NCBI RefSeq assembly: GCF_031845375.1 | Contig: NZ_JAVREK010000025.1 | Span: 1-64,000 of the forward strand | Direction: 5' to 3' | DNA: 64,000 nucleotides | From: Streptomonospora wellingtoniae | Lineage (GTDB): Bacteria; Actinomycetota; Actinomycetes; Streptosporangiales; Streptosporangiaceae | Shown here: piece after piece, positions 28,132-36,908 of the stretch | How the letters are laid out: each line of letters begins with the position of its first letter | Numbering within the stretch: the first letter of the stretch is position 1 | The notes under the pieces: generated by a model | Database searches by the model: none | Told to the model about the DNA's origin: nothing | What the model saw: the letters and a program-made list of their open reading frames with translations, nothing else | Position numbers and translations under genes: made by a program

Positions 28132-28806
28132 GTGTACGGCCTCTCCTCCTGGATCTGTGTGCCGATCCTGAGCCTTATCCTGGCACTTAGCCCGGATGTC
28201 CAATATTGCCCTCGTAGGTCTATATTGGCATCACCCGAGGTGATTACGCGACCACTTAACGCGACTTTGTCGGATGGGAGGTCGCAAAGTCGCCCATGAG
28301 TCGCGTCACGCTGAGTGATTCTAGCGACACGTTTAGTGGCATGTGGCGTATTCGGTCAAAACTTCGTTCTCCGGCCCTGTTTTTCTCGATCCGGTGAACC
28401 GGAAGTGCTAGAGACGGCCCGACTGAAACTCGGGGCGCCGCACGCGACGGGTGTCGGTGCTCGGGTTCTGGCCTGGCCTTTCATCGGCGCGGCCGGTGTC
28501 AGGGGCGTAGGTGTCTTCTCCCATCGACACCACTCCCCTGTCACGTACATCCCCGGTGTGCCCTGGCTTTCCGGTTACGCAGAGTGCAGTCGGTGACCGG
28601 CTCGATACAGTCTATGTCGATCTGTATGGAGTATTATGCCCTGTTTCGGAGCTGTTGATGCCAACTGTGAAACTCGTCTAGACATATCCGCCTGTCAGAA
28701 CGCGCTTGGCCGAACGCGTTGGGTGAAAAACCTGGCCGCCAGGTTGGCGCTCGGCGTGGCGGCGGAGCCGATCGGCCCCTCTGAGCGCGTGGTGAAGGCG
28801 TGACCC
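28132..28806. other. Long, lower-GC regulatory gap upstream of bldC
   Basis: 675 bases, clearly richer in A and T than the rest. No convincing gene. It holds two exact inverted repeats: CCAATAT/ATATTGG (28200-28206, 28222-28228) and GCGACTTTG/CAAAGTCGC (28261-28269, 28285-28293). Possible -10 elements for bldC (TATAGA on the minus strand) overlap the first. A small palindrome TCCGGTGAACCGGA occurs near 28390. Confidence 0.5.
28200..28293 (-). promoter_or_regulatory. Two inverted repeats with equal 15-base spacers in the bldC promoter region
   Basis: Both dyads (7-bp and 9-bp arms) have exactly 15 bases between arms. On the bldC strand the first pair also reads as a direct repeat of CAATAT 19 bases apart. 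BldC is known to bind direct repeats rich in A and T, so autoregulation is a fair guess; nothing here proves it. Confidence 0.4.
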
Positions 28807-29742
28807 TCAGTTGGCGTGCTTGAGGGCCTCCATCTCCTTCCACCGCCGAGAGACCCGCTGGTACATCGCCACCGCGAGCTCGTGCTCGCCGGTCTCCAGC
28901 CCTGTCAGGGCTGCGCCCACCTCGGCCACCGACTGGTCCTGGCGGAGGCTCTCGTCGCCGACGAGGTGCACCAGGCCGCCGTAGTCCAGCTCCAGCAGGG
29001 CGCGGGGGTGGGCGACCCCCAGAAGCCAGTCCTGCAGCCCCTCGGCCTCCGACAGGGAGGTGCTGTCGCCGACGTGCTCGCGCAGCAGGGCGATCGCGCG
29101 CTCCAGGCGCTCTCGGGCCTCGGCCATCCGCGCCACGTACAGCAGCGTTCGCGGCGCGGGGCGCGCACCGCCGGCCGGGTGGCGGGCCCGCTCGCCGCGC
29201 AGCCCGCGATCGGCGGAGTCAGGGTCGGCCGCGTCGGCCGGCTGCTGCTCCTCGCCGCCCAGCACCAGGCAGCGCTCCTCGGCGTCGAAGGGCGAGAACC
29301 AAGCGAGGGGCACGGTCCAGGTACTGGTCAGAATCTGCGTCCGCATCGGCTCGCCGCGCTCGCGCCACTGCTCGAAGCGCTCTTCGGCCGCCTCGGCGAC
29401 CGGCTCGGGTATGAAGGCCGCGCTCAGCCGTGCCGGAGTTTCGGTACGGAAGTCGCGCAGGCCCAGCCAGGACCGCAACCGGGTCTGCCACGGGCAGACG
29501 TACACCTCGCCACCCAGCCGCCGGACGTAGGCGTCGCCGCTCTCGCGCTCGGGAACCGGAACGGGCGGAGCGGAGACCAGCCGGCGCAGGCTCTCGGAGT
29601 GCTCGGTCGCGACGGCGTCGCTGCGGCGGGGCCGCCGCGACGACGCGGCGTAGGCCCGCCAATAGGCCTTCTCGCGGTTGGAGAACGCGATGAGCGGCTG
29701 GTAGACGCGGAGGTAGGCGGCGTAGGGCAGGTTGGGCAGCAC
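28807..29742 (-). CDS. Conserved-type protein of unknown function upstream of bldC
   Basis: 311 residues (323 if ATG 29776-29778 is used). Not recognised. It begins VLPNLPYAAYLRVYQPLIAF, is rich in Arg/Glu, has a strand-rich middle (TSTWTVPLAWFSPFDAEERCLVL) and a helical C-terminal half with leucine repeats. No membrane segments or catalytic motifs are evident; it is probably cytoplasmic. GTG 29740-29742 is preferred because CACGAT lies 7 bases upstream, fitting a leaderless message. Confidence 0.65.
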   Translation of the reverse strand: MLPNLPYAAYLRVYQPLIAFSNREKAYWRAYAASSRRPRRSDAVATEHSESLRRLVSAPPVPVPERESGDAYVRRLGGEVYVCPWQTRLRSWLGLRDFRTETPARLSAAFIPEPVAEAAEERFEQWRERGEPMRTQILTSTWTVPLAWFSPFDAEERCLVLGGEEQQPADAADPDSADRGLRGERARHPAGGARPAPRTLLYVARMAEARERLERAIALLREHVGDSTSLSEAEGLQDWLLGVAHPRALLELDYGGLVHLVGDESLRQDQSVAEVGAALTGLETGEHELAVAMYQRVSRRWKEMEALKHAN

Positions 29743-30137
29743 GCCAGGAATCGTGGCACAGATCGTCGCGTGCGGCATGCGGGGACGTGCCGCCGATACG
29801 CGGACGTGCCCCGCGATGCGGGGAACAACCGCGGTACGCCGCGTCGTTCACCGGACGAGGAGTCCGCGGTACCGGGCGGGTCGGACCCGCCCGCGGCGGC
29901 ATCGGCCGCCGGGGGTCGGCACCGACACGCCCGGGTCGCACAGTCCGCCTCGTGTGCCCGCCTCTGGCCGCCTGTTAGGGATGGGCGGCGTAGGCAGGTA
30001 CGGGCCAAACCGGGTACGGTTGTATCCGTACGTAAGCTGGCGCCTGTCGTCAGTGCGGTGACGGCCGTCAGCCCGGCATTGCGGTTTTGCTAGTGATCTG
30101 GGGTTTGTCCGAACCCAATCGTTGAGGGGGTCGAGCC
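29743..30137. other. Divergent promoter region with hairpins
   Basis: Separates the unknown gene (minus) from DUF3073 (plus). It contains a perfect CCCCGC-GAT-GCGGGG hairpin (29809-29823) and an inverted repeat GTACGG/CCGTAC (30014-30019, 30026-30031). A possible -10, TAGTGA (30091-30096), lies before DUF3073. GACGTGCC is also repeated directly near 29783 and 29802. Confidence 0.4.
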
Positions 30138-30398
30138 ATGGGGCGCGGCCGAGCCAAGGCCAAGCAGCAGAAGGTCGCTCGGAGGCTGAAGTACAACTCC
30201 GGCCACACCGACCTCGATCAGCTGCGGGCAGAGCTGGGTGTCGCTGAGGATGACGGGGCAGCGCCGGATTCGCCGGACCAGCCTCACGAAGACCCTTACG
30301 ACGACCTGGTCGACCGTTATGCGGACCTCGCCGAGGAGTATCCGGGCGGCGGAAAGTCGGTCGGAGAAGAGTCCGGCCGTTCCGACAGCCTCCGCTGA
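30138..30398 (+). CDS. DUF3073 protein
   Basis: 86 residues. The start MGRGRAKAKQQKVARRLKY is the family signature; an acidic C-terminal half follows. DUF3073 proteins are small, actinobacteria-specific and usually encoded next to purM, as here. The basic N-terminus suggests RNA or ribosome contact, but the function is unknown. GAGGGGG lies 7 bases before the ATG. Confidence 0.93.
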   Translation: MGRGRAKAKQQKVARRLKYNSGHTDLDQLRAELGVAEDDGAAPDSPDQPHEDPYDDLVDRYADLAEEYPGGGKSVGEESGRSDSLR

Positions 30399-30474
30399 CC
30401 CGTCGCTTCCGGAGCCGGTGACATCCGGATGACCGGGTCTGAGCCCGCTGACACGCACAACGTGCTCTGAGACC

Positions 30475-30510
30475 AGCCGGTTCGCGCCGCCGCGGTGGCG
30501 CGAACCGGCT
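30475..30510. terminator. Bidirectional terminator between DUF3073 and purM
   Basis: AGCCGGTTCGCGCC (30475-30488) pairs perfectly with GGCGCGAACCGGCT (30497-30510), a 14-bp stem with an 8-base loop. It sits between the stops of two convergent genes and can serve both. Confidence 0.8.
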
Positions 30511-30539
30511 ACGTTCGCGCCCCCAAACGCGCCGCGGCC

Positions 30540-31595
30540 TCACGCATAGGCGCCTTCCAACCGCGCCGTCCCGCTTCCGGCGACCACCGAGCCCGCGTGC
30601 CAGGCGGGCACTCCCCGCTGCTCCAGCAGCGCGAGAGCCGACTGCGCCGACGCGGCCGGCACCAGGGCCGCCATGCCCACGCCCATGTTGAACGTCGCCT
30701 CCATGTCGGCCTGCCCGACGGCGCCGCGCTCGGCGACGAAAGCAAACACCGCGGGCGGAGACCAGGTCGTCCGGTCCACGACGGCGTCGAGCCCCTCGGG
30801 CAGCGACCGCGCCAGGTTGGCGGCCAGCCCGCCGCCGGTGATGTGGGCGAAGGCGTGCACCTCGACCGACCCGGCCAGCGCCAGGCAGTCCTTCGCGTAG
30901 ATGCGGGTCGGCTTGAGCAGCTCCTCGCCCAGCTCGGCGCCGAGCTCGGGCACGTGCTGGTTCAGCCGCAGCCCCGCCTCGTCGACCACGCGGCGCACCA
31001 GCGAGTACCCGTTGGAGTGCAGCCCCGAGGAGGCCATCGCGATGACGGCGTCGCCCACGCGCACCCGCTGCGGACCCAGAACCGCGTCCTCCTCCACAAT
31101 GCCGGTGCCGGCGCCGGCGAGGTCGTACTCGTTCGGGCGCATGGCGTCGGGGTGCTCTGCGGTCTCGCCGCCGGAGAGCGCGCACCCGGCCTGGCGGCAG
31201 CCTTCGGCGATGCCCTTGACCAGCTCGGCGACGCGCTCGGGCACCACCTTGCCGCACGCGATGTAGTCGGTCATGAACAGCGGTTCGGCGCCGCAGACGA
31301 CGAGGTCGTCGACGACCATGCCGACCAGGTCGAGGCCGACGGTGTCGTGCCGGTCGCACCGCTGGGCGATCATGACCTTGGTGCCCACGCCGTCGGTCGA
31401 GGTCGCCAGCAGCGGCGAGCGGTACCGGGAGGTGTCGAGCCGGAAGAGCCCGGCGAACCCGCTGGGGTCGGCGACCTGCTCGGGGCGGCGGGCCCGCCCG
31501 ACGTGCTCCTTCATCAGCGCGACTGCGCGGTCGCCGGCGGCGACGTCGACACCGGCGGACGCGTACGCCGGCGTGCTGCTGGCACCCTCTGCCAC
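30540..31595 (-). CDS. purM: Phosphoribosylformylglycinamidine cyclo-ligase (AIR synthetase)
   Basis: 351 residues, usual length. It makes aminoimidazole ribotide from FGAM with ATP, step five of purine synthesis. Recognisable motifs are TSTDGVGTKVMIA, GGETAEHPDAM, SSGLHSNGYSLVR and HITGGGLAANLAR. GTG 31593-31595 is chosen with GAGAGG 6 bases upstream. The frame continues upstream into purF's region, but this is fortuitous. It lies 98 bases after purF on the same strand, probably co-transcribed. Confidence 0.96.
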   Translation of the reverse strand: MAEGASSTPAYASAGVDVAAGDRAVALMKEHVGRARRPEQVADPSGFAGLFRLDTSRYRSPLLATSTDGVGTKVMIAQRCDRHDTVGLDLVGMVVDDLVVCGAEPLFMTDYIACGKVVPERVAELVKGIAEGCRQAGCALSGGETAEHPDAMRPNEYDLAGAGTGIVEEDAVLGPQRVRVGDAVIAMASSGLHSNGYSLVRRVVDEAGLRLNQHVPELGAELGEELLKPTRIYAKDCLALAGSVEVHAFAHITGGGLAANLARSLPEGLDAVVDRTTWSPPAVFAFVAERGAVGQADMEATFNMGVGMAALVPAASAQSALALLEQRGVPAWHAGSVVAGSGTARLEGAYA

Positions 31596-31693
31596 GCGAA
31601 ACCTCTCAACTCGTTGCGGTGGTCCGGTCGGCGGCCCCCGCCGCACGGCCCGTGCGGACCGGCGCCCGCTCTGCAGCGGGCTGGGGACTCGGT

Positions 31694-33169
31694 TCAGCGC
31701 CGACCGCTCGCCAGCGGCCGCTCGGTGGCGTTGCCGCAGGACTTCTCCAGCAGGTACTTGCCGCGGGCGCCTTCGTCGACCTCGATCGGGTAGACGCCGT
31801 CGAAGCAGGCGCGGCAGAGCCGGTCCTTGGGCACCTCGGTGGCCTCGACGAGCTCGTCCAGCTCGACGAAGGCCAGCGAGTCGGCACCGATGGAGGCGCG
31901 GATCTCCTCGGTGGAGAGGTTCCCGGCGACCAGTTCGGCCTTGGTGGCGAAGTCGACCCCGTAGTAGCAGGGCCACATCACGGGCGGGCTGGAGATGCGG
32001 ACGTGCACCTCGGCGGCGCCGGCCTCGCGCAGCATGCGCACCAGCGCCCGCTGGGTGTTGCCGCGGACGATGGAGTCGTCGACCACGACCAGCCGCCGAC
32101 CCTCGATGACCTCGCGTAGGGGGTTCAGCTTGAGCCGGATGCCGAGCTGGCGCAGGGTCTGGCTGGGCTCGATGAACGTGCGGCCCACGTAGGAGTTCTT
32201 CACCAGGCCCTGGGCGAAGGGGATGCCGCTGCCGTCGGCGTAGCCCACCGCCGCGGGGGTGCCGGACTCCGGCACCGGGATCACCAGGTCGGCCTCGGCC
32301 GGGTGCTGCTTGGCCAGGCGGCGGCCCACCTCGACGCGGCTGGAGTTGACGTTGCGCCCGGCGATGGTGGTGTCGGGCCGGGCGAGGTAGACGTACTCGA
32401 ACAGGCAGCCCTTGGGCGCGGCCGGAGCGAAGCGCTGCGAGCGCACGCCGCGCTCGTCGATCGTCAGCAGCTCGCCGGGCGCGATCTCGCGCTCGTAGGT
32501 GGCGCCGACGATGTCCAGCGCGGCGGTCTCGCTGGCCACGGCCCAGCCGCTCTCCAGCCGGCCCAGCACGAACGGGCGGATGCCCTGCGGGTCGCGGGCG
32601 GCGTAGAGGGTGCTCTCGTCCATGAACGCCAGCGAGAACGCGCCCTGCACCCGGGGAAGCAGCTCCATGGCCGCCTCTTCGGTGCTGCGGTCGGGGTTGT
32701 CGGCCAGCAGGCCGGTGAGCACCTCGGTGTCGGTGGTGGCGCCGCGGCGCTCGTCGGGCAGCATCGCGGCGAGCTCGGGGGTGTTGATGAGGTTGCCGTT
32801 GTGGCCGAGGGCCAGGCCGCCTTCCCGCGCGGTGTAGAAGGTCGGCTGCGCGTTCTCCCACACCGGCGACCCGGTGGTGGAGTAGCGGCAGTGTCCGATC
32901 GCGAGGTGTCCCTGCAGGGAGTCGAGGGTGGCCTCGTTGAAGACCTGGGAGACCAGTCCCATGTCCTTGTAAACCACGATGCGCTCGCCGTCGCTGAGGG
33001 CGATGCCCGCGGACTCCTGCCCGCGGTGCTGCAATGCGTAGAGGCCGAAATAGGTGAGCTTGCTGACTTCTTCGCCGGGCGCCCAGACCCCGAAGACCCC
33101 GCAGGCGTCCTGCGGAGCGCGTTCGCGCGGGTCGAGATCCGTGGTGAGCCGGCCGTCGGGTTGCGCCAC
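31694..33169 (-). CDS. purF: Amidophosphoribosyltransferase
   Basis: 491 residues. It commits PRPP to purine synthesis using glutamine. A 22-residue propeptide precedes the nucleophile C23 (CGVFGVWAPGEE). The glutaminase domain follows (LQHRGQESAGIA, GHCRYSTTG, HNGNLINT). The phosphoribosyltransferase domain has the PRPP loop VVVDDSIVRGNT. Cysteines in the middle and C-terminal parts (KGCLFEY, DRLCRACFDG) fit the iron-sulfur form of the enzyme. Start GTG 33167-33169 with AAGGA close by. Confidence 0.97.
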   Translation of the reverse strand: MAQPDGRLTTDLDPRERAPQDACGVFGVWAPGEEVSKLTYFGLYALQHRGQESAGIALSDGERIVVYKDMGLVSQVFNEATLDSLQGHLAIGHCRYSTTGSPVWENAQPTFYTAREGGLALGHNGNLINTPELAAMLPDERRGATTDTEVLTGLLADNPDRSTEEAAMELLPRVQGAFSLAFMDESTLYAARDPQGIRPFVLGRLESGWAVASETAALDIVGATYEREIAPGELLTIDERGVRSQRFAPAAPKGCLFEYVYLARPDTTIAGRNVNSSRVEVGRRLAKQHPAEADLVIPVPESGTPAAVGYADGSGIPFAQGLVKNSYVGRTFIEPSQTLRQLGIRLKLNPLREVIEGRRLVVVDDSIVRGNTQRALVRMLREAGAAEVHVRISSPPVMWPCYYGVDFATKAELVAGNLSTEEIRASIGADSLAFVELDELVEATEVPKDRLCRACFDGVYPIEVDEGARGKYLLEKSCGNATERPLASGRR

Positions 33170-33179
33170 GTCCTTCAGC

Positions 33180-33680
33180 TTAGTCGCTGACCACCGGAGC
33201 TGCGTCCACCGGGGCGCGGGGAGGCCACAGCGGCAGCAGCGGCGCGAGATCGGCCCGGACGCCGCTCGCGCTGACGGCGCCCGCGTCCACGGCCTCCTGC
33301 CACGTGGTCGTACCGACCGCCAGTTCGAGCCAGGTCAGCGGGTCGGTCTCGACGACGCCGGGAGGCGTGCCGCGGGTGTGCCGGGGCCCTTCGACGACCT
33401 GTACGGCTCCATAGGGCGGTACCCGCACCTCCAGGCTGTGGCCGGGCGCGCGCTCGGCCAGCTCGGCCAGCGTGCCGCGCACCGCCGCCTTGACGGCGGC
33501 CCGCTCGGGGGCGGCTCCGGCGTGGCGTGCGCGCAGCACGGCCTCGGCGCAGGCGGCGAGGACGAGCGCGGGGCGGTCGCGGCCGGAGTAGGGCGCCTCG
33601 CCGAGCGCGGCGAGCTGGGTGTCGAGGCCCGCGCGCAGCGCGGCGTGGCGCCGCTGGGCGGCCGTGGGCTTGGCGGGCAT
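33180..33680 (-). CDS. SCP2 sterol-carrier-like domain protein
   Basis: 166 residues. A basic helical start is followed by a domain with ALVLAACAEAVLRA, VRVPPYGAVQVVEG and a C-terminal TDPLTWLELAVG, the pattern of actinobacterial sterol-carrier-like/MDMPI C-terminal domains encoded next to purF. It probably binds a hydrophobic ligand; the role is unknown. ATG 33678-33680 follows TATCCT by 7 bases, so it is probably leaderless. Only 10 bases separate it from purF. Confidence 0.75.
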   Translation of the reverse strand: MPAKPTAAQRRHAALRAGLDTQLAALGEAPYSGRDRPALVLAACAEAVLRARHAGAAPERAAVKAAVRGTLAELAERAPGHSLEVRVPPYGAVQVVEGPRHTRGTPPGVVETDPLTWLELAVGTTTWQEAVDAGAVSASGVRADLAPLLPLWPPRAPVDAAPVVSD

Positions 33681-34229
33681 GAACCCGAGGATAGGCAGCC
33701 CGGGGCGCGCCATGCCCGCGGCGGTCGCGCCCGCGCGGTCGGCCGTGCAGCGGCCGCGGGGACCGGGCGTCCCGGCCCGGGTCCGGCCGTCACCCGAGGG
33801 CGGCGGCTTCGGGCACGAAAGGTTGCCGAATCTCCCGGACCCAGGGAAACTGTCGGTCGAGGGACGACACGGGGACCAGGGCATGAACACACCGTTCCGC
33901 AGCGGTGACGCGGCGGAACGGGCGGCGGGCACCGCGTCCGCCCGCATGTGATTCGCGTCGCGTCCGCGGGGTCCTCTCCCGAGGTGTCGGATACCGGGGT
34001 CGCAGACGGCGCTCAGCGGTGCGCCGGGGCGGCGAGGATAGGATGAATGCTCCACTACGTCGGCTTTCTCAGCCGCTGACGCGGTCCAACTGAACAAGGG
34101 ACACCAGCCGCCCCCGGGTCGTGGTACGGGGGCGCCGCGCGGTCGCGTCTGCCGTGCAGCCGCGGCCCCCGTGCCGGACTGGTGCCCATAACATCCCTGA
34201 GGACGATCACCGCACTTCGGGAGATAGAT
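33681..34229. other. Divergent region with promoter and structured leader of the DUF47-pit operon
   Basis: 549 bases between the SCP2-like gene and DUF47. It contains a perfect inverted repeat CGTTCCGC/GCGGAACG (33893-33900, 33913-33920) and a likely -10 TAGGAT (34039-34044). A large RNA hairpin at 34098-34187 is described separately. No gene was recognised. Confidence 0.45.
34098..34187 (+). promoter_or_regulatory. Large structured leader before DUF47-pit
   Basis: The outer stem GGG(A)CACCAG (34098-34107) pairs with CTGGTGCCC (34179-34187), leaving one bulged A. The inner stem GGTACGGGGGC (34123-34133) pairs with GCCCCCGTGCC (34165-34175), with one G-U, and is extended by GCCGCG/CGCGGC-type pairs. 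The ~90-base element ends 30 bases before the ribosome site of DUF47. It matches no riboswitch I know. Confidence 0.45.
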
Positions 34230-34847
34230 GTGCGTCTGCGCCTGACCCCGCGTGATGACAGCTACTTCGAGATGTTCGCCGACTCCGCGAACAACCTCGT
34301 CATCGCCGCACGCCTGCTGGTGGAGCTCATCAGCGAGGGCGCTGACCGCGATGCCATCGCCGAGAAGATGCGCGCCTGCGAGCACGCCGGCGACGAGCGC
34401 ACCCACGCGATCATGCGGAGGCTCAACGAGAGCTTCGTGACCCCTTTCGACCGCGAGGACATCTACCGGTTGGCGTCGTCTCTGGACGACGTCATGGACT
34501 CCATGGACGCCGCCGTCGACCTGGTCGGTCTCTACGGCCTCGACCGCCTTCCCAAGGGAATCATCGACCAGATCGAGGTTCTGGAGCGCGCGGCCGAGCT
34601 GACAGCCGAGGCGATGCCCCGGCTGCGCTCGATGAAGGACCTCACTCGCTACTGGATCGAGATCAACCAGCTGGAGAACCAGGCCGACCAGATCTACCGC
34701 CGCCTGCTGGCCAAGCTGTTCAGCGGGGAGTACGACGCCCTCACCGTACTCAAGCTGAAGGACGTCATCGAGGAACTGGAGACCGCCGCCGATGCATTCG
34801 AACACGTCGCCAACACGGTCGAGAGCATCGCGGTGAAGGAATCCTGA
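34230..34847 (+). CDS. DUF47 PhoU-like regulator of Pit phosphate transport
   Basis: 205 residues, almost all helical, with the paired PhoU-like repeats of the DUF47/YkaA family (FEMFADSANNLVIAARLL, ACEHAGDERTHAIMRRLN, INQLENQADQIYRRLL). Acidic residues such as E/DxxxD that bind metal clusters in PhoU proteins are present. It is expected to restrain or tune the Pit transporter encoded 39 bases downstream. GTG 34230 with GGGAG 6 bases upstream is chosen over an earlier in-frame codon at 34182. Confidence 0.9.
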   Translation: MRLRLTPRDDSYFEMFADSANNLVIAARLLVELISEGADRDAIAEKMRACEHAGDERTHAIMRRLNESFVTPFDREDIYRLASSLDDVMDSMDAAVDLVGLYGLDRLPKGIIDQIEVLERAAELTAEAMPRLRSMKDLTRYWIEINQLENQADQIYRRLLAKLFSGEYDALTVLKLKDVIEELETAADAFEHVANTVESIAVKES

Positions 34848-34886
34848 CCTCCCCGCCGCACCCGCGACCGTACGCTTGGCTTTGAC

Positions 34887-35891
34887 GTGCCACTCGACTC
34901 CGTGACTCTGGGCGCCGTCCTCCTCGCCGCCCTCGTATTCGCTTACACCAACGGCTTCCACGACGCCTCCAACTCCCTGGCGACCGCCGTCTCGACGCGG
35001 ACGCTCGGCCCGCGCGCCGCCGTGATCATGGCGGCGGTCATGAACGTGATCGGGGCCTTCCTCGGCGAGGGGGTCGCCCGCACCATCAGCCGCGACATCA
35101 TCCACCCGCCCGAGGGCGCCGGCGGGGCGGCCGTGCTGCTCGCGGCGCTGGTCGGCGCGATCACCTGGAATGTGGCCACCTGGTACAAGGGCATGCCCTC
35201 GTCGTCCTCCCACGCCCTGGTGGGCGGGATGATCGGCGCGGCGATGGCCTCGGCGACCACAGTGGAGTGGGGCGGCGTGGCGTCGGACTTCGTCCTGCCG
35301 ATGATCGCCTCGCCGCTGATCGGCGGGTTGCTCGGCTACGCGGCGATGCTGGCGATCCTGTGGCTTTTCCGCAGGACCAACGTGCGGCGCATCACCCGCG
35401 GGTTCAAGATCGCTCAGAGCGCCTCCGCGGCCGCCATGGCGCTGGGCCACGGGCTGCAGGACGCGCAGAAGACCATGGGCGTCGTGGTGCTCGCCCTGGT
35501 CACGACCGGCTACCAGGACACCTACGACGTTCCGCTGTGGACGGTGTGCGCCGCTGCGGGCGCCATGGCGCTGGGCACGCTGACCGGCGGCTGGCGCATC
35601 ATGCGGACGCTGGGCCGTCGGGTGATCCAGCTCGACGCGCCCCGCGGCTTCGCCGCCGAGAGCACCGTTGCCGCGGTCTCCTACGCGACCTCGTTCATCT
35701 GGCAGGTGCCGATCTCCAACACCCACCTGATCACCTCGGCGATCGTGGGTGTGGGCGCCACGCGCCGACTGTCGGCGGTGCGCTGGGGCGTGGCGGGCGA
35801 CATCGTGCTCGTCTGGCTGGCCACGGTGCCCGGCGCGGCCGTGGTGGCCGGCGCGGCCTACGTGCTGCTGAGCACCGCGTTGCCGACCTGA
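34887..35891 (+). CDS. pit: Inorganic phosphate transporter, PiT family
   Basis: 334 residues with about ten hydrophobic segments and the duplicated PiT signatures: FAYTNGFHDASNSLATAVSTR near the start and, in the second half, GHGLQDAQKT and VSYATSFIWQVPISNTHL. It imports metal-phosphate complexes, driven by protons. It is encoded with a DUF47 partner, the normal low-affinity phosphate pair. The GTG start follows TACGCT (34871-34876) by 10 bases, so a second, near-leaderless promoter is possible. Confidence 0.93.
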   Translation: MPLDSVTLGAVLLAALVFAYTNGFHDASNSLATAVSTRTLGPRAAVIMAAVMNVIGAFLGEGVARTISRDIIHPPEGAGGAAVLLAALVGAITWNVATWYKGMPSSSSHALVGGMIGAAMASATTVEWGGVASDFVLPMIASPLIGGLLGYAAMLAILWLFRRTNVRRITRGFKIAQSASAAAMALGHGLQDAQKTMGVVVLALVTTGYQDTYDVPLWTVCAAAGAMALGTLTGGWRIMRTLGRRVIQLDAPRGFAAESTVAAVSYATSFIWQVPISNTHLITSAIVGVGATRRLSAVRWGVAGDIVLVWLATVPGAAVVAGAAYVLLSTALPT

Positions 35892-35916
35892 CCGGCTGGC
35901 CGAGCCGGCGCAGCAC

Positions 35917-35981
35917 CGCCAATTTTTTAGCCATCGCAAATGGAAAGCGATTTCCTTCACGATGGCTACAAGATCGGCGGG
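35917..35981. repeat. Dispersed long palindrome, copy 3
   Basis: Arms 35917-35937 and 35961-35981 match at 18 of 21 positions, with two of the differences allowing G-U pairing. The loop has the same inner stem as copy 1 (GGAAAGCGATTTCC). It lies 25 bases after the pit stop and about 95 bases beyond the convergent pstB stop, so it separates two converging phosphate operons. Confidence 0.85.
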
Positions 35982-36074
35982 TTCGGGGGTCTGGGGCGAT
36001 CCGGGCGCGGACGGCGGGCGGGCTCCGGCGGAGCCCCGCCCCGCCGGAGCCCGCCGGCAGCGATCCCTGCGCGC

Positions 36075-36854
36075 CTACCCGAAGCGGCCGGTGATGTAGT
36101 TCTCGGTCTCCTTCTTGTCCGGCTTGGTGAAGATCTTGTTGGTGTCGCCCATCTCGATCAGCCGTCCCGGCTGGCCGGTGCCCGCCAGGTTGAAGAAGGC
36201 CGTGCGGTCGCTGACGCGAGCGGCCTGCTGCATGTTGTGCGTGACGATCACGATCGTGTAGTTCTCCTTGAGCTTGGCGATCAGGTCCTCGATCGCCAGC
36301 GTGGAGATCGGGTCCAGCGCCGAGCACGGCTCGTCCATGAGCAGCACGGTCGGCTCGACCGCGGTGGCGCGGGCGATGCACAGCCGCTGCTGCTGGCCGC
36401 CGGAGAGGCCCGCTCCCGGCTTGTTCAGCCGGTCCTTGACCTCCTCCCAGAGGTTGGCGTCGCGAAGCGACCGCTCGACGATCTCGTCGGCGCGGCGCTT
36501 GTTCATCCGCTGGTTGTTCAGCTTCGCCCCGGCGATCACGTTGTCGTAGATGGACATCGTCGGGAACGGGTTGGCGCGCTGGAACACCATGCCGATCTCG
36601 CGCCGCACGGCGACGGGGTCGACGGACGGGTCGTAGACGTCCAGGTTGTCCAGCATCACCTTGCCCTGGACGCGGGCGCCGGGGGTGACCTCGTGCATGC
36701 GGTTGAGGGTGCGCAGGAACGTCGACTTGCCGCAGCCCGACGAGCCGATGAAGGCGGTCACCGAGCGGGGCTCGACGGTCATGGTCACGTCCTCGACCGC
36801 CTTGAAGTCGCCGTAGTAGACGTTCAGGTCGGAGACGTCGATTCGCTTGGCCAC
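36075..36854 (-). CDS. pstB: Phosphate ABC transporter ATP-binding protein
   Basis: 259 residues. Walker A GSSGCGKST (37-45), the signature LSGGQQQRL and Walker B VLLMDEPCSALDP are present. It energises high-affinity phosphate import through PstA/PstC. GTG start 36852-36854 with GAGG 8 bases upstream. It is the last gene of pstSCAB; no phoU follows, the DUF47 gene of the convergent operon being the nearest relative. Confidence 0.97.
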   Translation of the reverse strand: MAKRIDVSDLNVYYGDFKAVEDVTMTVEPRSVTAFIGSSGCGKSTFLRTLNRMHEVTPGARVQGKVMLDNLDVYDPSVDPVAVRREIGMVFQRANPFPTMSIYDNVIAGAKLNNQRMNKRRADEIVERSLRDANLWEEVKDRLNKPGAGLSGGQQQRLCIARATAVEPTVLLMDEPCSALDPISTLAIEDLIAKLKENYTIVIVTHNMQQAARVSDRTAFFNLAGTGQPGRLIEMGDTNKIFTKPDKKETENYITGRFG

Positions 36855-36908
36855 TGGAGAATCCTCAGGTGAGTCAGGTTGAACGTGGTGGTCGTGTCGG
36901 GTGCGGCG

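Noticed and set aside
28315..28596. A 93-codon frame in the bldC upstream gap
   Set aside because: No similarity, no start signals and atypical composition; the region is better read as regulatory.
30540..32861. A 773-codon frame joining purM and part of purF, suggesting a fusion
   Set aside because: The true purF frame is different and complete; purM has its own GTG and ribosome site. The joined frame is fortuitous.
33619..33951. A 110-codon frame opposite the SCP2-like gene start
   Set aside because: It overlaps the real gene antisense, has no ribosome site and crosses an inverted repeat.
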